Translations under genes and position numbers: made by a program
In this document: piece by piece, positions 20,814 through 32,425 of the stretch
Numbering within the stretch: position 1 is the first letter of the stretch
Layout of the letters: each line of letters begins with the position of its first letter
DNA from: Caecitellus pseudoparvulus
Taxonomy: Eukaryota; Bigyra: Bicosoecida
Assembly: GCA_965644315.1 (NCBI GenBank)
Contig: CBFFRQ010000080.1
Span: 248,001-312,000 of the forward strand
Direction of reading: 5' to 3'
DNA length: 64,000 bases
The notes under the pieces: model-generated
What the model saw: only the letters and a program-made list of their open reading frames with translations
Databases searched by the model: none
What the model was told of the DNA's origin: nothing

Positions 20814-21454
20814 GGTGCCCGCTGCTCCTTGCCAGTCGTGTGCGCCAGCGCAAACGCCCTGCGAAGACAGGGCAAAGCTGTAATTGGGAGTCATAGGGGA
20901 GCGCTCTTCAGGCAATGCGTGCTGCACGGTGGTCCAAAGGGCCCAAAGCGCCCTCGCACACGCTTGCCGGGTGCGGCATTTGAACACTCACCTGCGACAC
21001 TACGAAGCCGGCACAGCGCCAGACAGGGAACGAAGCGTGCCAATGAGTGTGTCAGGCAAGACACATGAAAAGTACGGCAAGTGGGGGTTATGATTGGTCT
21101 GCCTTGGGCACTCGCAAGTGTGCCTCACCGCTGCAAAGCAGATTTCGTCCCAGGCTCAAGCAGTGGCCGACGCCCCCAATGCCCGCTACCCTCGCTTTCC
21201 ACGGCCAAGCCCCGATTCTTCCACAAGTGTTCTATACACTTTATGATGAGTAGCATGAACTGTACCTTGATGACTCGTCCGTCTCCTACCTTGTTACGCA
21301 AACGGACGCTAAGCTATTCTGACTCCCCACACGAACACCGTGACAAACTTAACAGCTCAACAACAAAAACCCACAATCTACACATGACACACGTAAAGCA
21401 AGATTCGCGCAGTTGTCGCAAAACTGCGCCGGCAGGTATTCACGTCGAAAAAAG
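20814..21454. other. Intergenic: DDT/WHIM upstream region and tRNA 3' flank
   Basis: 641 bp with no convincing reading frame. The half next to the tRNA (about 21200-21450) is visibly richer in A/T than its surroundings. I looked for a second tRNA or snRNA fold and found none. Confidence 0.4.
21448..21453 (-). terminator. RNA polymerase III terminator of tRNA-Cys
   Basis: Six T residues on the minus strand, starting 2 nt after the tRNA discriminator base, as expected for Pol III. Confidence 0.85.
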
Positions 21455-21527
21455 AGGAATCGACGGGAATCGAACCCGTGACCTGGTGAACTGCAATCAC
21501 CCGCGCTAACCACTGTGCCACAATTCC
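21455..21527 (-). tRNA. tRNA-Cys (GCA)
   Basis: Minus strand. Acceptor arms GGAATTG / CGATTCC pair over 7 bp with one G-T. The anticodon stem is GGTGA/TCACC around loop TTGCAGT, so the anticodon is GCA (Cys). The T arm has GGTTCGATTCC (B box). The discriminator base at 21455 reads U, the known identity base for cysteinyl-tRNA synthetase. No intron. No encoded CCA, as normal for a nuclear gene. A T6 terminator follows. Confidence 0.95.
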
Positions 21528-21690
21528 ATTGTTGCAGGATGGGGCAAAAACTGTAATCTAGTACAATGCTGTACTACCCCTCCTCAAACCTTCTTCACCC
21601 AGCAACACCAGCCCGCCAAATCTCGGCCCCCGAACGCCCAGGCTGGCGCTATGATCACCCTTGCGTGGCCGTTCACGCACTTAAGCTGCC

Positions 21691-24600
21691 ATGGATCCTG
21701 CATCAGCAACTCCCGCCGCCGGCAGTCTGGCGCAGGGTCACTCAGCCCAGGGACAGCACAACGGCATCCAGGTGCGCTGGCTGCTCCTACTACCTGCACC
21801 GATTCGCGCGTGTCTGGAGCAGGGCGTGCCACCTCCGTGCATTCCCAGGTGGTGTGTCGCTTCAGGCCCCAGCTGCCGTTCGAAAAGGATGAAGGGGGGC
21901 ACAACTGCGCCTTCATGAATGCTGCTAGCGTAAGCAGCAGCGAGCTTGCAGAGCAGCGCTGCTGGGTGCCTTGCAGCCTCCCCTGCGACCCCTTCACAGG
22001 GAATGGTTCGTCACATGAATACCAAAGTGGTGGGCGGGTATGAAGCATTCAAGTTCGACCATGTTTTCGGCCCCAAAGCTTCCCAGGTGCGGCCTGCCGA
22101 AGGCTGTGCGGAAATTGCCAGCCAACACCCGCTTCTCGAGCCCCAACCCCTGCAGGAATTCGTGTACGACGCTGTGGCCAAGCCCCTGGTGTCACATATG
22201 CTACGCGGTTCAGATGCTGCTGTTCTGGCGTATGGAGCCACTGGGACAGGGAAAACGTAGGAGCCCGTCGCCTCGCGCAAGCTTGCCGGGAGCACCAGCA
22301 CCAGTGCCTTGCCCCCCCCGTCGCGCAGGTACACGCTCATGGGACCTGCAGGTGATCAACCGCCAGCGATCCCAGGTCCTTCTGTGGGGATTCTGCCCCG
22401 GATGGCTGAGGAGCTGTTTCAGCAGCTCGATCAGCTGCCTCACCAAGGCGAGGCGCTTGTGTCCCTGCGCATCCTCGAGCTGCAGGCTGAAGTGTGGAGG
22501 GACACCTTGGGAGCAGTGCTGCTCCCAGCCGCCGAGCAAAGTGGCGCCCCGGGCATGGTGCAGTCTCCCGGCGGCTCCCATTCCCTGCACGGCGCAGCGT
22601 CGGTGCAAGTTCGCTCGGCGGGGGAGGTGCTTGCGCTGCTCGATGCAGCGACCGCAGCACGCGCCACAGCCAGCACGAGGCACAACGCCAACAGTTCCAG
22701 GTCGCACCTTGTGTGCCAGATCTCCCTGCACCTGCCAGATGCTGAGCCCAGCACGCTGACTGTGGTGGACCTCGCCGGCGCAGAGAGCGCGCCAGCTGCA
22801 GTGCAGGAAACCAGTGGCGCCACGCCACACCAGGGAGCGGCAGACTTGGGGGGTGGGGCAGTGGCCCAGCGCCGGCGGCGCCGCGCCCGTGTGAGTGCAG
22901 GCATCAACACCTCCTTGGCCGCCCTGTCCAATGTCTTGCGAGCGCTGGCAGCTGACCGGCCGCACGTCCCACTGCGGGCCTCCAAGCTCACCCGGCTGCT
23001 GGCGCCGGCCCTGCTGGGCTCAGGGGCGTGCACGCTGGTTGTATGTGCGTCTCCATCTGACGTCCGTCGCAGCGAGACCCGAGCATCGCTGCGCTTCGCG
23101 GCCACTGCTCGGCGTGTCAAGCCCCGCAACACCCGGCACCGTGCCGCCCCTGTGCCCGGTCACTCCACTTCCTCGGCACTGGAGCCAGAGCTGCAGCGCC
23201 TCGTGGGTCCACTGCATGCTGCACAAGTGCTCGGTGCTGAGAGTGGCCCGGCTGCCCCTGCGGCTCGCCCAGGCACCGGAGCCTCCGGCCCAGCCCGCCC
23301 GGTGCCGAGCGACGCGCTGGGCCAGGGGCCTGAGCCGCTGCCTGTGCCCAAACCGACACCCCAGCCGTGGCACATGACAGAGGCGGTGAGCCCCGTGGCT
23401 CTGTCCACGCCGCCGCGGCGGAGCAGTGCCCAGGACGCGCCTGGGCCGGTCCGCGCTGTGTCACCCCCCAGCAGCCCGACGGCTGCACTGGCGGAGGAGG
23501 TGGCTAGAATCGACGCCCGCATCGCCGAGGTCCGAGCTGGCCTGCTGGATGGCGGCAGGGCGCCGTCCCCGCCGCAGGTGGACACCCTGCGCCTGGACGA
23601 GGACCGACTGCTGCAGAGCCGCATCGAGAGCGAGGTGAAGCGGCGGCCTGTGTGGGCCACGCCAGCTGCCAGCCCCGATGCCTGGCTCCATGCCTCCACA
23701 CGGGACACGGCATACTCCCCTTACCTCGACTCGACGCTGCGCCCTTCGGGACACCACTTCTCCACGCTGTCCCCTGCCCCCACCCCGCGTGCCGCCTCTG
23801 TCCGCACCACTTATTGCGAGACAGGTGAACTGAAGCCACCCACCCCAGTCCATCAGGCGTCACAGTATGAGCTGCACACGATCCGCCTGCAGGCAGGCCC
23901 ACTGGGGGCACACCTCGCGCCCCGATTCAGGGCACCGGGGGCCCAGCCTGGGCCCGATGCGACTGGCGCTGCCATCGCTAGCCTGGAGCCGTACTCAGCA
24001 GCAGCCGGCATGCTGAGAGCAGGGGACGTTGTGGCAGTCGTGAACGGTGCATCTGCTTTGCACATGCCTTTTGCTGGCGTGGTGGAGGTGCTGGGCAGTG
24101 CTGCAAGAGGCTTGCCGCGGCCAGGCCAACCTGGCTCTGCAGCTCAGCCGTTGGTGCTCACTGTGCTGCGCAGAGCCTCTGCAGCGGACGCCGACGAGGG
24201 TCAGACTCAGGCAGATCGAAGTGATGATGGCGAGGCCCCAGACAACCTCGCTCCGCCCAGGAGTCCATCCCCAGTCGCCCCTGCTCCAGGGCCGACCCGG
24301 ACAGCAGGGCTGACCGCTGGCGCGGCACTTCGAGCCTTGTTGGCCTCCAAGTCTCCCCGCAGAAGGTCCGACACCCCCATCCAAGCCCGTGTGGTGCCTG
24401 GGTCACCTCCACCTGGCGAAATGGCAGAGGCTATGGACCCTGTGCAGCGTGCCGTTGCCGTTGCCGCTGCGGCGAAAATGATGCAGCAGCTGGGCGAAGG
24501 GGCCGGGGCCCCCGGTGCAGAGCACGCTCCTGGGGATGTCGCCGCCCTGGCTGCACAGGCTGCCAGCATTGCAGCCCGTGTCTCGCGCAAGGCACCCCCC

Positions 24601-26187
24601 CAGCACGAGCCTGCAGGTGTCCCCCTAGCAACGGACGAGCCCCCACGCAGCACCCACGCTGCACCCGGCAGGCGCGAGCTCTGGCAGCATGCGGAGTCTG
24701 TCCCTCTCCAAAATCGCGACAATGGCCGCTTGCAAAGTTTGCTGCAGGCCGCAGAGGCTGTCATCACCGCTCGCAGGCAAGGAGACCGCCCCCCTCAAGC
24801 CAGCACTTCGCAGCAGAGCTCGCAAAACAGCCAGCCTGCACCTGCATCGCCCGCTCAAGACGTCCAGACTGTGCTGACGGACGGCTTGTTCGTCCCTCGC
24901 TCGAGCGCTGCGCTGAGCAGGGAACCCCCCCCTGCCACGTCAGATGTGGAGCTGCTGCTGCAAGCTATGGAGCGAGAGCTGGCGCCGCCTCCTCACGTGC
25001 TGCGGACCACAGGCACAACGCCGCCACCGTCTGAAGATAGGGTAAGACAGGCGCCGGCTACTGAGGCCGAGGGTGTGTCCGGTGCAGGCACGCACTCTGC
25101 CCCGCTTGAGACAGCTAGCCCTGCAGAGCGGGGAGGGGGGGCGGGCGAGAGACCAGGACACGTGGCGAGCGAAGGCCCGAGCATGGACGAGCAAGACGCC
25201 CAGCAAGGCGCTACGCCCCCCTCCAAGGTGCCTGCCGGCGGAGATTCGGACGGGGCCTCCGACTGCCGGTCCACGCCGGCCACACCGCCCCCCCCGGCAG
25301 CGCCTCTGACCCCCCCGCGGGCGGTCCAGGCACTGCTGCACGGAGCAGGCGCAGATGACCTAGCCACCCTTGGGCCTGCTGCACGCCATGCGCTGACGCT
25401 GACGCTGCCAGACCGGACACCGTCCCCTGAGGCACCGGAAGACACGGAGCATGCAGCAGCCGCCTCCACCCCGACTTCTGCCGCACCACCCCCAGCACAA
25501 CCCCCACACGCCCATGCAGGAGACAGTGGGGGTGAAACAGACTCCCTTGGGTCATTGGGCACCTCCAGTCCCTCGGCACCCACCACTCCATCGGCCACGG
25601 CTGCACTGTCTGTCGCCCAGCGCCTGCATGGGCTGCGCGAGGGGGGCTCGGACAGCGACAGTCCCCTGTCAGAGCTCCCTGGGCGCTTGCCCAGTGACCT
25701 GGACAGCTCTGTGGACATGTCGGCTGATGGCGCCGCTGCCGTGGCACCGACTTCGCCCTCACCTGCGCGTGCTGATGCGGTGCCTCTGGATGAGTTTGGT
25801 CAGCCGCTGCAGGGGCTGGATCTCCTGCAGCAGACTCACTCGGCCGTGGAAGTGCGCTTCACTGCGCCTCCGCTGAAACTGCGCCTTGAGGCCACGGGCG
25901 TTGACGAGGAAGACGGGCTGGAGCTGGGGGCAGCTGTGAAGGAGGTGAGCGCCGACTGCCAGGCGCATGGAGTGCTGGACGAGGGGGACCTTCTCGCGCA
26001 AGTCACCATCCACCCGAATGACGGAGGGGAGGAGGTGTCCTACGAGCTACTAGACGTCGGGTACGCAGACATCATGGACCTGCTCAAGACAGCTGCCCGT
26101 GGGTTGAGAAAGCAGCGCATGCAGGTTACCTTGCTGGCTTTCAGAGCACCCCCGCAAGGCCAGCAGTCGCTCCACACTGCGCCCTGA
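21691..26187 (+). CDS. Kinesin motor protein with two PDZ-like domains
   Basis: Exons 21691-21771, 21849-21929, 22000-22086, 22156-22256 and 22329-26187, 1,402 residues. The N-terminal motor (about 25-385) has VVCRFRPQLP (strand 1), YEAFKFDHVFGPKASQ, P-loop GATGTGKT (about 110-117) joined to YTLMG, switch I NSSRSH (about 238-243), switch II DLAGAE (about 264-269), INTSLAALSNVLRAL and the closing FAATARRVKPRN. An Arg-rich, Ala/Gly insertion separates switch II from INTSL. After the motor come long Ala/Pro/Ser-rich stretches and two globular regions that look like PDZ folds. One is at about 628-732 (LHTIRLQAGPLGAHLAPRF, AAGMLRAGDVVAVVNG), the other at about 1289-1390 (LEL... GVLDEGDLLAQVTI, YADIMDLLKTAARGL). 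I cannot assign a kinesin subfamily. Transport along microtubules is expected. Confidence 0.87.
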
Positions 26188-26213
26188 CCCCCCCCTCTAA
26201 GTGCTTGCTCAAC

Positions 26214-26219
26214 AATGCA
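26214..26219 (+). terminator. Putative poly(A) signal AATGCA after the kinesin gene
   Basis: AATGCA begins 27 nt after the kinesin TGA. Inferred from the window-wide pattern. Confidence 0.5.
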
Positions 26220-26327
26220 CCATCCCCCACCACCCGTACACTTTTTCAACCCTTCCCTCCCTTCCCTGCTGGCGTGCACCAGGTCTAGCTCCACCTTCGC
26301 GAGCGGGATTTTGCGGAAATTGACACC

Positions 26328-27960
26328 ATGGCACCTCGACAAGCCGCGTCCCGGGGCGGGGAACCGCACCACGTGGGCAACTATGTCATCCCAGCTCTTG
26401 ACAAGAAGATTGTCAAGGAGGAGGACATCTCCTTCCTGGGTGACCACCACGCTGACAAGCCCCTGCTGCAGCGGCTGAACTACCTGCACGTCTTCATTCT
26501 CTTCGGCGTGCCGGCCCTTGCGCTGTACGGCTTGGCAACATGGACTTTCAATTGGTACACTGTTGCTTTTGCTGTCGCATACTACTGGTGGAGCGGCCTG
26601 GGCATCACAGCCGGTGCGTGCCCTGCGTCACGCTCCTGCCTTGCCAGCGCGAAACGCGAACTTGCGTTGCCGTGCGGATGGCCGTGTCCTGCCGTGCGGA
26701 AGCTCCGCCGTGGGCAGAGAGAGACGTTGTCGTGTGTTTCATCACTGTCGTGTCATGGGTGTCGGAGCTGTCCGCTGCGCTGAAGTGCTGTGCCGCCTGC
26801 GGCTTCCGATTCACCCGATGAGATGCTGATGCTGCGGAACCTGGGAGCACGCACTTCACCACGTCACGCCCTGCTCCTCGCAGGCTACCACCGCATGTTT
26901 GCACACAAGGCCTTCCGTGTTCAACGGTGGTTCGAGTGGGTCCTGGCCTGCATGGGCGCTGCAGCGGTGGAGGGCTCCATCAAGTGGTGGTCCCGTGACC
27001 ATCGGTGCGTGGCTCTGATGCTGGCCTGAGCCAGCGGCGCCTCTTGCACGGCGACCCTGCCCCCGCTCCCTGTGCAGTGCACACCATCGCTACGTGGACA
27101 CCGGCAAGGACCCGTACTCTTCTTCCAAGGGCTTCTGGCACGCTCACATTGGCTGGATGCTGTGCAAGCAGGAGCCTGGGCGCATCGGGCATGCGGACAT
27201 CCAGGACTTGAAGGACAACCCCGTCGTGGCTTTCCAGCACAAGTACTACGGGGCCTTTGCCCTGGTGTGGGGCTTCCTGGTGCCTGCTCTCGTCGCTGGT
27301 CTGTGGGGCGATGCATACGGTGGCTTCTTCATCGCGGGGTGCGCCAGGCTGGTGTTCGTGCACCACTCCACCTTCTGTGTGAACTCCGTCGCGCACTACG
27401 CCGGTGACCAGACATACACTGACGGCCACACTGCGCGCAACTCCATCATCACTGCCCTGCTGACCATTGGGGAGGGGTACCACAACTTCCACCACGAGTT
27501 CCCCTCGGACTACCGCAACGGCGTGGAGTGGTGGCAGTATGACCCCACCAAGTGGTTCATCCGCACGCTGGAAGTGCTGGGCATTGCCCACCGCCTGCAG
27601 CGCTTCTCCAAGGACGAGATCTTGAAGGGTGAGCTTCAGATGAAGCACAAGCACCTTCAGGAGGACATGTCCAAGATCTTCTGGGGCCCTGACCCAGCTG
27701 TGCTGCCCGAGTACACCGAGGCTGACGTGGCTCGCTTGCACAAGCAGAACGGCAACAAGTGGCTCATCATTGACGGGTTCGTCATTGATGCCACTGACTT
27801 CATCGAGGAGCACCCTGGTGGCGCAGGCTACATCAAGTCACACCTGGGCAAGGACGCAACTGAGGCCTTCACGGGCGCCACGTACAAGCACTCCAACGCA
27901 GCACACAACACTGCTCGTAAGCTGCGTGTTGGGCGTGTAGTGAAGGCCAAGTCCGACTGA
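26328..27960 (+). CDS. Acyl-CoA delta-9 desaturase with C-terminal cytochrome b5
   Basis: Exons 26328-26613, 26884-27004 and 27078-27960, 429 residues. It is a membrane stearoyl-CoA-type desaturase (OLE1/SCD class) of the ER. The three iron-binding His boxes are H98-RMFA-H103, H135-RA-HH139 and H271-NF-HH275; the second is created by splicing (RDH|RAHHRYVDT). The context GEGYHNFHHEFPSDYRNG is typical. Two hydrophobic pairs flank the boxes (LHVFILFGVPALALYG; FALVWGFLVPALVAGLWG). The C-terminal cytochrome b5 has heme ligand H381 in EEHPGG and H407 in YKHSN. The fused electron donor is the fungal/protist arrangement; plant plastid desaturases are soluble and different. Introduction of a cis-9 bond into saturated acyl-CoA is expected. 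Intron 1 (26614-26883, 270 bp) is by far the longest in the window. Confidence 0.95.
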
Positions 27961-28463
27961 CCAGGCCCGGGGCTTGGGACCAATTGAATGCAAGGTCCCC
28001 TTCACAGCAACAGCACCATAGGCGGCGGGAACCCAACGCTCCTGCCGCATGTGGGAAAGTACGCCGGCCCACATGCCTCAACAGAGATGCTGCTGCAATG
28101 TTGACCGTGTGATGAGTCGGCAAGGCTTGAAGCTGCGCCATCGACATACTTCGCTGGCCAACATGGCCATGGGCAGCAAGAGCAGGTCTGCGCAGAGGCC
28201 GTGCAAGCAAACGGCAGCGGGGCCAGCTGGACTCACTACAGCAGGCAGTGCCACTGGCCCCATGTGCCGGTAACACGGCGGGTGGCTTATGCTTGCAACG
28301 CTCAAGCCTGCGATCGAAGCTGTCGCAGCTACCGCCGCTGGCGTTAACTCGGGAGCAGTGCCGCACCGGGCGCACAACCCAAGCGTAGGGCACAGCGTCA
28401 TGACAGACACCTTGCCCTGCAGCCGCGGCCAGTGCTCGGTGCCCCTGACTGGGGCGCAGCGCC
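27961..28463. other. Intergenic between desaturase and ATG22-like genes
   Basis: 503 bp. It holds the AATGCA at 27987-27992, 26 nt after the desaturase stop. The rest shows no conserved reading frame or RNA fold I can support and probably includes the ATG22-like promoter. Confidence 0.4.
27987..27992 (+). terminator. Putative poly(A) signal AATGCA after the desaturase gene
   Basis: AATGCA begins 27 nt after the TGA. Inferred from the window-wide pattern. Confidence 0.5.
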
Positions 28464-31065
28464 ATGGCCGCGACACCAGCTGAAGTGCCCTTCGTCAGGC
28501 ACCAGGTTGCAATGAGCAAGACGACGTCGTGGGCACGCTCACCAGCCCAACGGCCGGGCATGGCCGCCGAAAAACGAGATGCTGAAGCCCATTTCAAGCC
28601 CCCAGGCATGGAGAGTGGCGCGGCAAGCCAGGAAGGAGCTGGGCCAGTTTCCGCCCTCCCCGGCTTGCCTCCTGGCTGGGTTGATCCACGAGCAGCTTCC
28701 GTAGCGTGTCAGTGCGCCTGTGTCCCTGCTCGATGTGTGACCTCTTTCATGGGAGCCAGTACTGTCAGCCAGCGGGGGTGGATGATGTATGACTGGGCTG
28801 ACAGCATCTTCGTCGTCGCTTCAACGTGAGTTCACGTGCCGACGCAGCTGTGCTTTGTGCACTGCAGCAGCAACAGCGAGGTGCCTGGCCAGCCGCCTTA
28901 CCCTCCCCTGTCCCCGACGCAGGTTGTTTGTGGCCCCCTTCATCACGGACTTGGCCAAGGCTAACGGGGAGTCAGACCCGCGGGCGTTCTACTCCTTCGT
29001 GCAATCGGCGTCCACCATCGCCTCCATTCTGGCCTATGTCTTGCTCTCTGGCCTGGGAGAGTTTGGCGGCACCAAGAATACCCTGGCTCGCATCGCTGCA
29101 CTCACGGGTGGCGTCTGTACGACTCTGTTCTTCTGCGTCGTCGTGCCAGAGATGGTGTGGGTGGCTGCCGTCCTCTTCATCGTTGCCCGGGTGGCCTCCA
29201 GGATCACTGGCTTGATGATGGACGCCCTGCTGTCAGAGGTCAGCCACCACGACGACTGGGTGGCCCACAACGTGTCAGCAAAGGCAGTCACCCTGGGCTA
29301 CACTGGCATGATTGCTTTCGTCATCCTCGTCGCTCCCATCGTGGTGCTGCCCACCTTCTTGGGCATGGACAGCGGCAGCGACACTCGCCAGTGGCTGGAG
29401 CAGCGCATCCCCCTGGGGCTGTGTGGCGTCTGGTGGACGGCCTTTGCCATGGTTGCCTTCGCGTGGCTTGATAAGTACCCAGGGAAGCCGTTCCCCCCCG
29501 AGGCGGGGCACGGGTCCAAGGCACAGCAGGTATGCTGGACCACCCGCATGGGCATGCTGGAGCAGTGGAGCGCCATCAAGACCATGCTGTCTTTCCCGGA
29601 CGTGGGCCGATTTCTCCTGGCATGGATGTTCCTGTCAGATGCCTCAAGCACTGCCACCAGCATGGCTGTCCTGGTTGCCAGCGCCATCGGCCTGTCGGTG
29701 GTGCAGCAGGGCGTCGCTGCCATCATCGGCTTGGTAACGGCGGCGCTGGGCATGACAGGCTTCCGCTTCCTTGTCAAAGTTGGTGTACTGACGCCGTTCT
29801 GGGCACTGCAAGTGAACATCTGCGTCCTGGCAGTCATGCTTGTGTTTGTCCCGTTCCTGCGCTCGGCGTGGGAAGTGTACCTGCTCACAGCAGTCGGCGG
29901 CGTCAACGTCGGCTCCATTGCCTCCTTCACGCGGTCCATGCTGGCTACCATGATCCCCAAGGGCTTGCAGAGCAACTTCTTTGCCGTGTACGAGTTGACA
30001 CAGAAGGGCACCTCGTGGATCGGCCCACTGGCCATTGGCGCCATCACCGCCGCCTTGAAGGACAACTCCTCGTCCACCTTTGTCCTCATCACGGTCATCG
30101 TGATTTTTGTGGAGATCGCCATCGGCGCCCCCATTTTCTGCTGCGTCAATGTCAAGCGAGGGCAAGAGCTGGCTGCCAGCCACTCCAGTGATGATGCCAG
30201 CACCGACACGGAGAACCCCGTCGCGACACACTCGCCCTCTCCCCTCGACACGAGCAGTGAGCAAAGGAAGCCGTCCCGGCGCAGCCGCTGTGGCATTGAA
30301 AGCGCGTCAGATCCCTCTTCCCGGGGCAACTCCCTCTCCAGTACTGTGGGGGGCAGCCACCACACAGGGCAGACTCAGCAGGGCACTGCGTCCGATGTCG
30401 GGCGCGCGTCGTCTGTCTCCACGGCAGCGCACATTGAAATGTCGGCAACCAGTGGCCCCCTGCCCATGCCGAAATCATCCCGTGGTGGCAGCACTGGCAC
30501 CATGCACCGCCCTGCAGAGGCCAAGCTGACATCCTCCACTTCGACCCAGCTCAGTGCGTCTGCGCCTGTCGCACCCCCCCACGAAGCAATGGGGGACGGT
30601 GGTTCAGGCAACCCAGCGCCAGCCGCCATCCCACGCCATGTTTCATCGGCCTCCATTTACAATCGGGGCTCGCTGTCTGCGCCACCTGGGCGGGCCCAAT
30701 CAGTGGGGGGCGCACATGCTCGCAGCGGGACAACCTCCCAGCCCGGCGCAGCCAGCGCCCCGGCGACGCCCCGCTCCCTCGGCGCTGGTGTGGACCCGCA
30801 CGCCTTGCGCAGTGCGCTGCACGCGGCTGGAGGCTCCAGGCGGCGTCCCTTTGCAGCTGAGCCCCGTGCGTCAATCACTGCTCCTGATGATACAGAGGAG
30901 CTGTACCCGTCAGCACAGACCAGCCGCGCACAGAGCTTGCCTGCCGCGCCCTCAACCCTTGCCGCTCGGGCAGCCCTTGATAGTAGTGATGGGCCAAGAA
31001 CCTCTCGGGACGTGGGGGCAGCTGCAGTGCATGTCCATGCATCTCCCCTGAATTCCCATGAGTGA
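28464..31065 (+). CDS. ATG22/UMF1-family major facilitator transporter
   Basis: Exons 28464-28825 and 28923-31065, 834 residues. After a roughly 100-residue hydrophilic leader, the family signature WMMYDWADSIFVVAS joins across the intron to TLFVAPFITDLAKANG. About 11-12 membrane helices follow to roughly residue 530. The family includes yeast Atg22, which exports amino acids from the vacuole, and the UMF1 transporters; substrate here is unknown. Another family mark is SFTRSMLATMIPKGLQSNFF. A roughly 300-residue Ser/Thr/Pro-rich cytosolic tail (about 535-834) has no recognised domain and is much longer than in known members. The start is set at the first ATG (28464, GCCATGG); an in-frame ATG 48 bases later is also possible. 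Confidence 0.82.
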
Positions 31066-31144
31066 TGCTCTTGTGATCTGTACATTTTTGTCGCATTTCC
31101 GTCGGATGGTTGGCACCCCTACGTTCGGCTTGCCAGGTCCCGCC

Positions 31145-31150
31145 AATGCA
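31145..31150 (+). terminator. Putative poly(A) signal AATGCA after the ATG22-like gene
   Basis: AATGCATG, 80 nt after the ATG22-like stop. The opposite strand reads CATGCATT, a one-base variant, 30 nt past the ChaC-like stop. Confidence 0.45.
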
Positions 31151-31180
31151 TGCTGCTCTTCATTCGAACCCTAAGCCTGC

Positions 31181-31959
31181 CTAGTCAAGGGCCTTCTCAG
31201 CCGCCTCCAAGGCGCCTGCGTGCTCGGCCTTCAGGCAATCATACACAGCCTGCAAGTGTGCGTCACGCCTGGACGGGCCCAACGCTACGAACAGCTTCAG
31301 AAAGTACTCAATGTTCGGGCCAGACGGACCATGCGAAGCTGCAATGACACGTGCCACAGCCTCAGGTGGCTCATACCCTGCAAAGTGCTCGTTGTCGTCG
31401 GTACCCACGAACGCTAACGCTTCAAAGCTGTCGCCAGCTTCGGTCGTGACGGTCACGAGCTTCTGGGCGTAGCCTGCCTTCTCCCTGAACAGCAGTCCCC
31501 GCATGACATCCAGCCCCGCCGATGCTGGCACATGAAAAGCTTTGCCGTGCACTTCGCTGCTGTCCACTGCTTCAGCTGAAGGGCTCGACACGCCTTCCAG
31601 CTCGAGAGCGACATCGGCTTCCAGCAGTGTGCAGACTCGGCCTGGGTGATCTGGAGTTCCTCGGTGATCAGGGCTCGCTTGCCAGAACCGCCGAGCCAGA
31701 CCCTTCACAGAGCAGTTCACTTCTTTGTCATGCTCAAAATCCACCTGCGCCATGTCAAGTGCCTGGTGCCGCTTCAACAGCAGCGTTCAGCCGCACCAGC
31801 AGCCCACCTCACCTTCCACACCACACTCCCATACCCGAACAGCCAGAACCCCTTCGAAGCATCCACGATCACGTCCATGGCCTTGTACGTAACGCCGCCA
31901 TGTTCGATGGCTTCTCCAATCCCGGCTTGCCCCACCGAGGCGGGCACGTCAGAAGCCAT
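31181..31959 (-). CDS. ChaC-like gamma-glutamylcyclotransferase
   Basis: Exons 31959-31813 and 31744-31181, 236 residues. Splicing joins FWLFGYGSVVWK to VDFEHDKEVNCSVKGLARRF. This rebuilds the ChaC substrate loop (family: FGYGSLxW, then GxxRRFWQ), followed by FWQASPDHRGTPDHPGRVCTL. The FREKAGY motif contains the conserved Glu of the family. ChaC enzymes cleave glutathione to 5-oxoproline and Cys-Gly in the cytosol. The start at 31959 (MASDVPASVGQ) is chosen for length. The frame stays open upstream to 32178, which would add a basic, Leu/Ser-rich leader that could target an organelle, so the N-terminus is uncertain. The gene converges on the ATG22-like gene. Confidence 0.87.
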
Positions 31960-32425
31960 CCTCACGGACCCGACTGCGGAATTCGCTTGCAGATGCAGCC
32001 ACGCCTGAGGGCAGAGCGACGCTCCCACGCGAAAAAGCGCCCAACCACGCAAAGTCCCGTCACATACATCGCCGTGAAATATGGATGGGGGTGATTTGTT
32101 CGCTCGAGAAACCAGCATGCTCTGAAAGGCGTGAGCCAAACTCGCCATGAGGAAGCCATGCGAAGCCAAGCGGAGCAATTGACAAGGGAGTTAAATACAT
32201 CCCTGCATCTTTTGGCGTGGATCGCAAGCCACAGCATTGAAATCAGGAACGCTCCTCCATTTCGCTGCAACCTCGTCTGCTTGGAATGACGAGCGCGCCT
32301 CACTGGGATAAGTGTAGAGGAGAAACGCAAGGAAAACGCAGCAAAACAGCATGCATACCCAGGCACCGAACACCCTTGCACAGCAGCAACGCCCTGCGAT
32401 CAGAGCTCAGTGTGTGCTTAGCTTC
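31960..32425. promoter_or_regulatory. Divergent region between ChaC-like and SET-like genes
   Basis: 466 bp between opposed starts, less GC-rich than the coding regions (for example 32150-32350). An open minus-strand frame continues the ChaC gene to 32178 and could be its 5' coding sequence. Nothing else is recognised. Confidence 0.35.
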
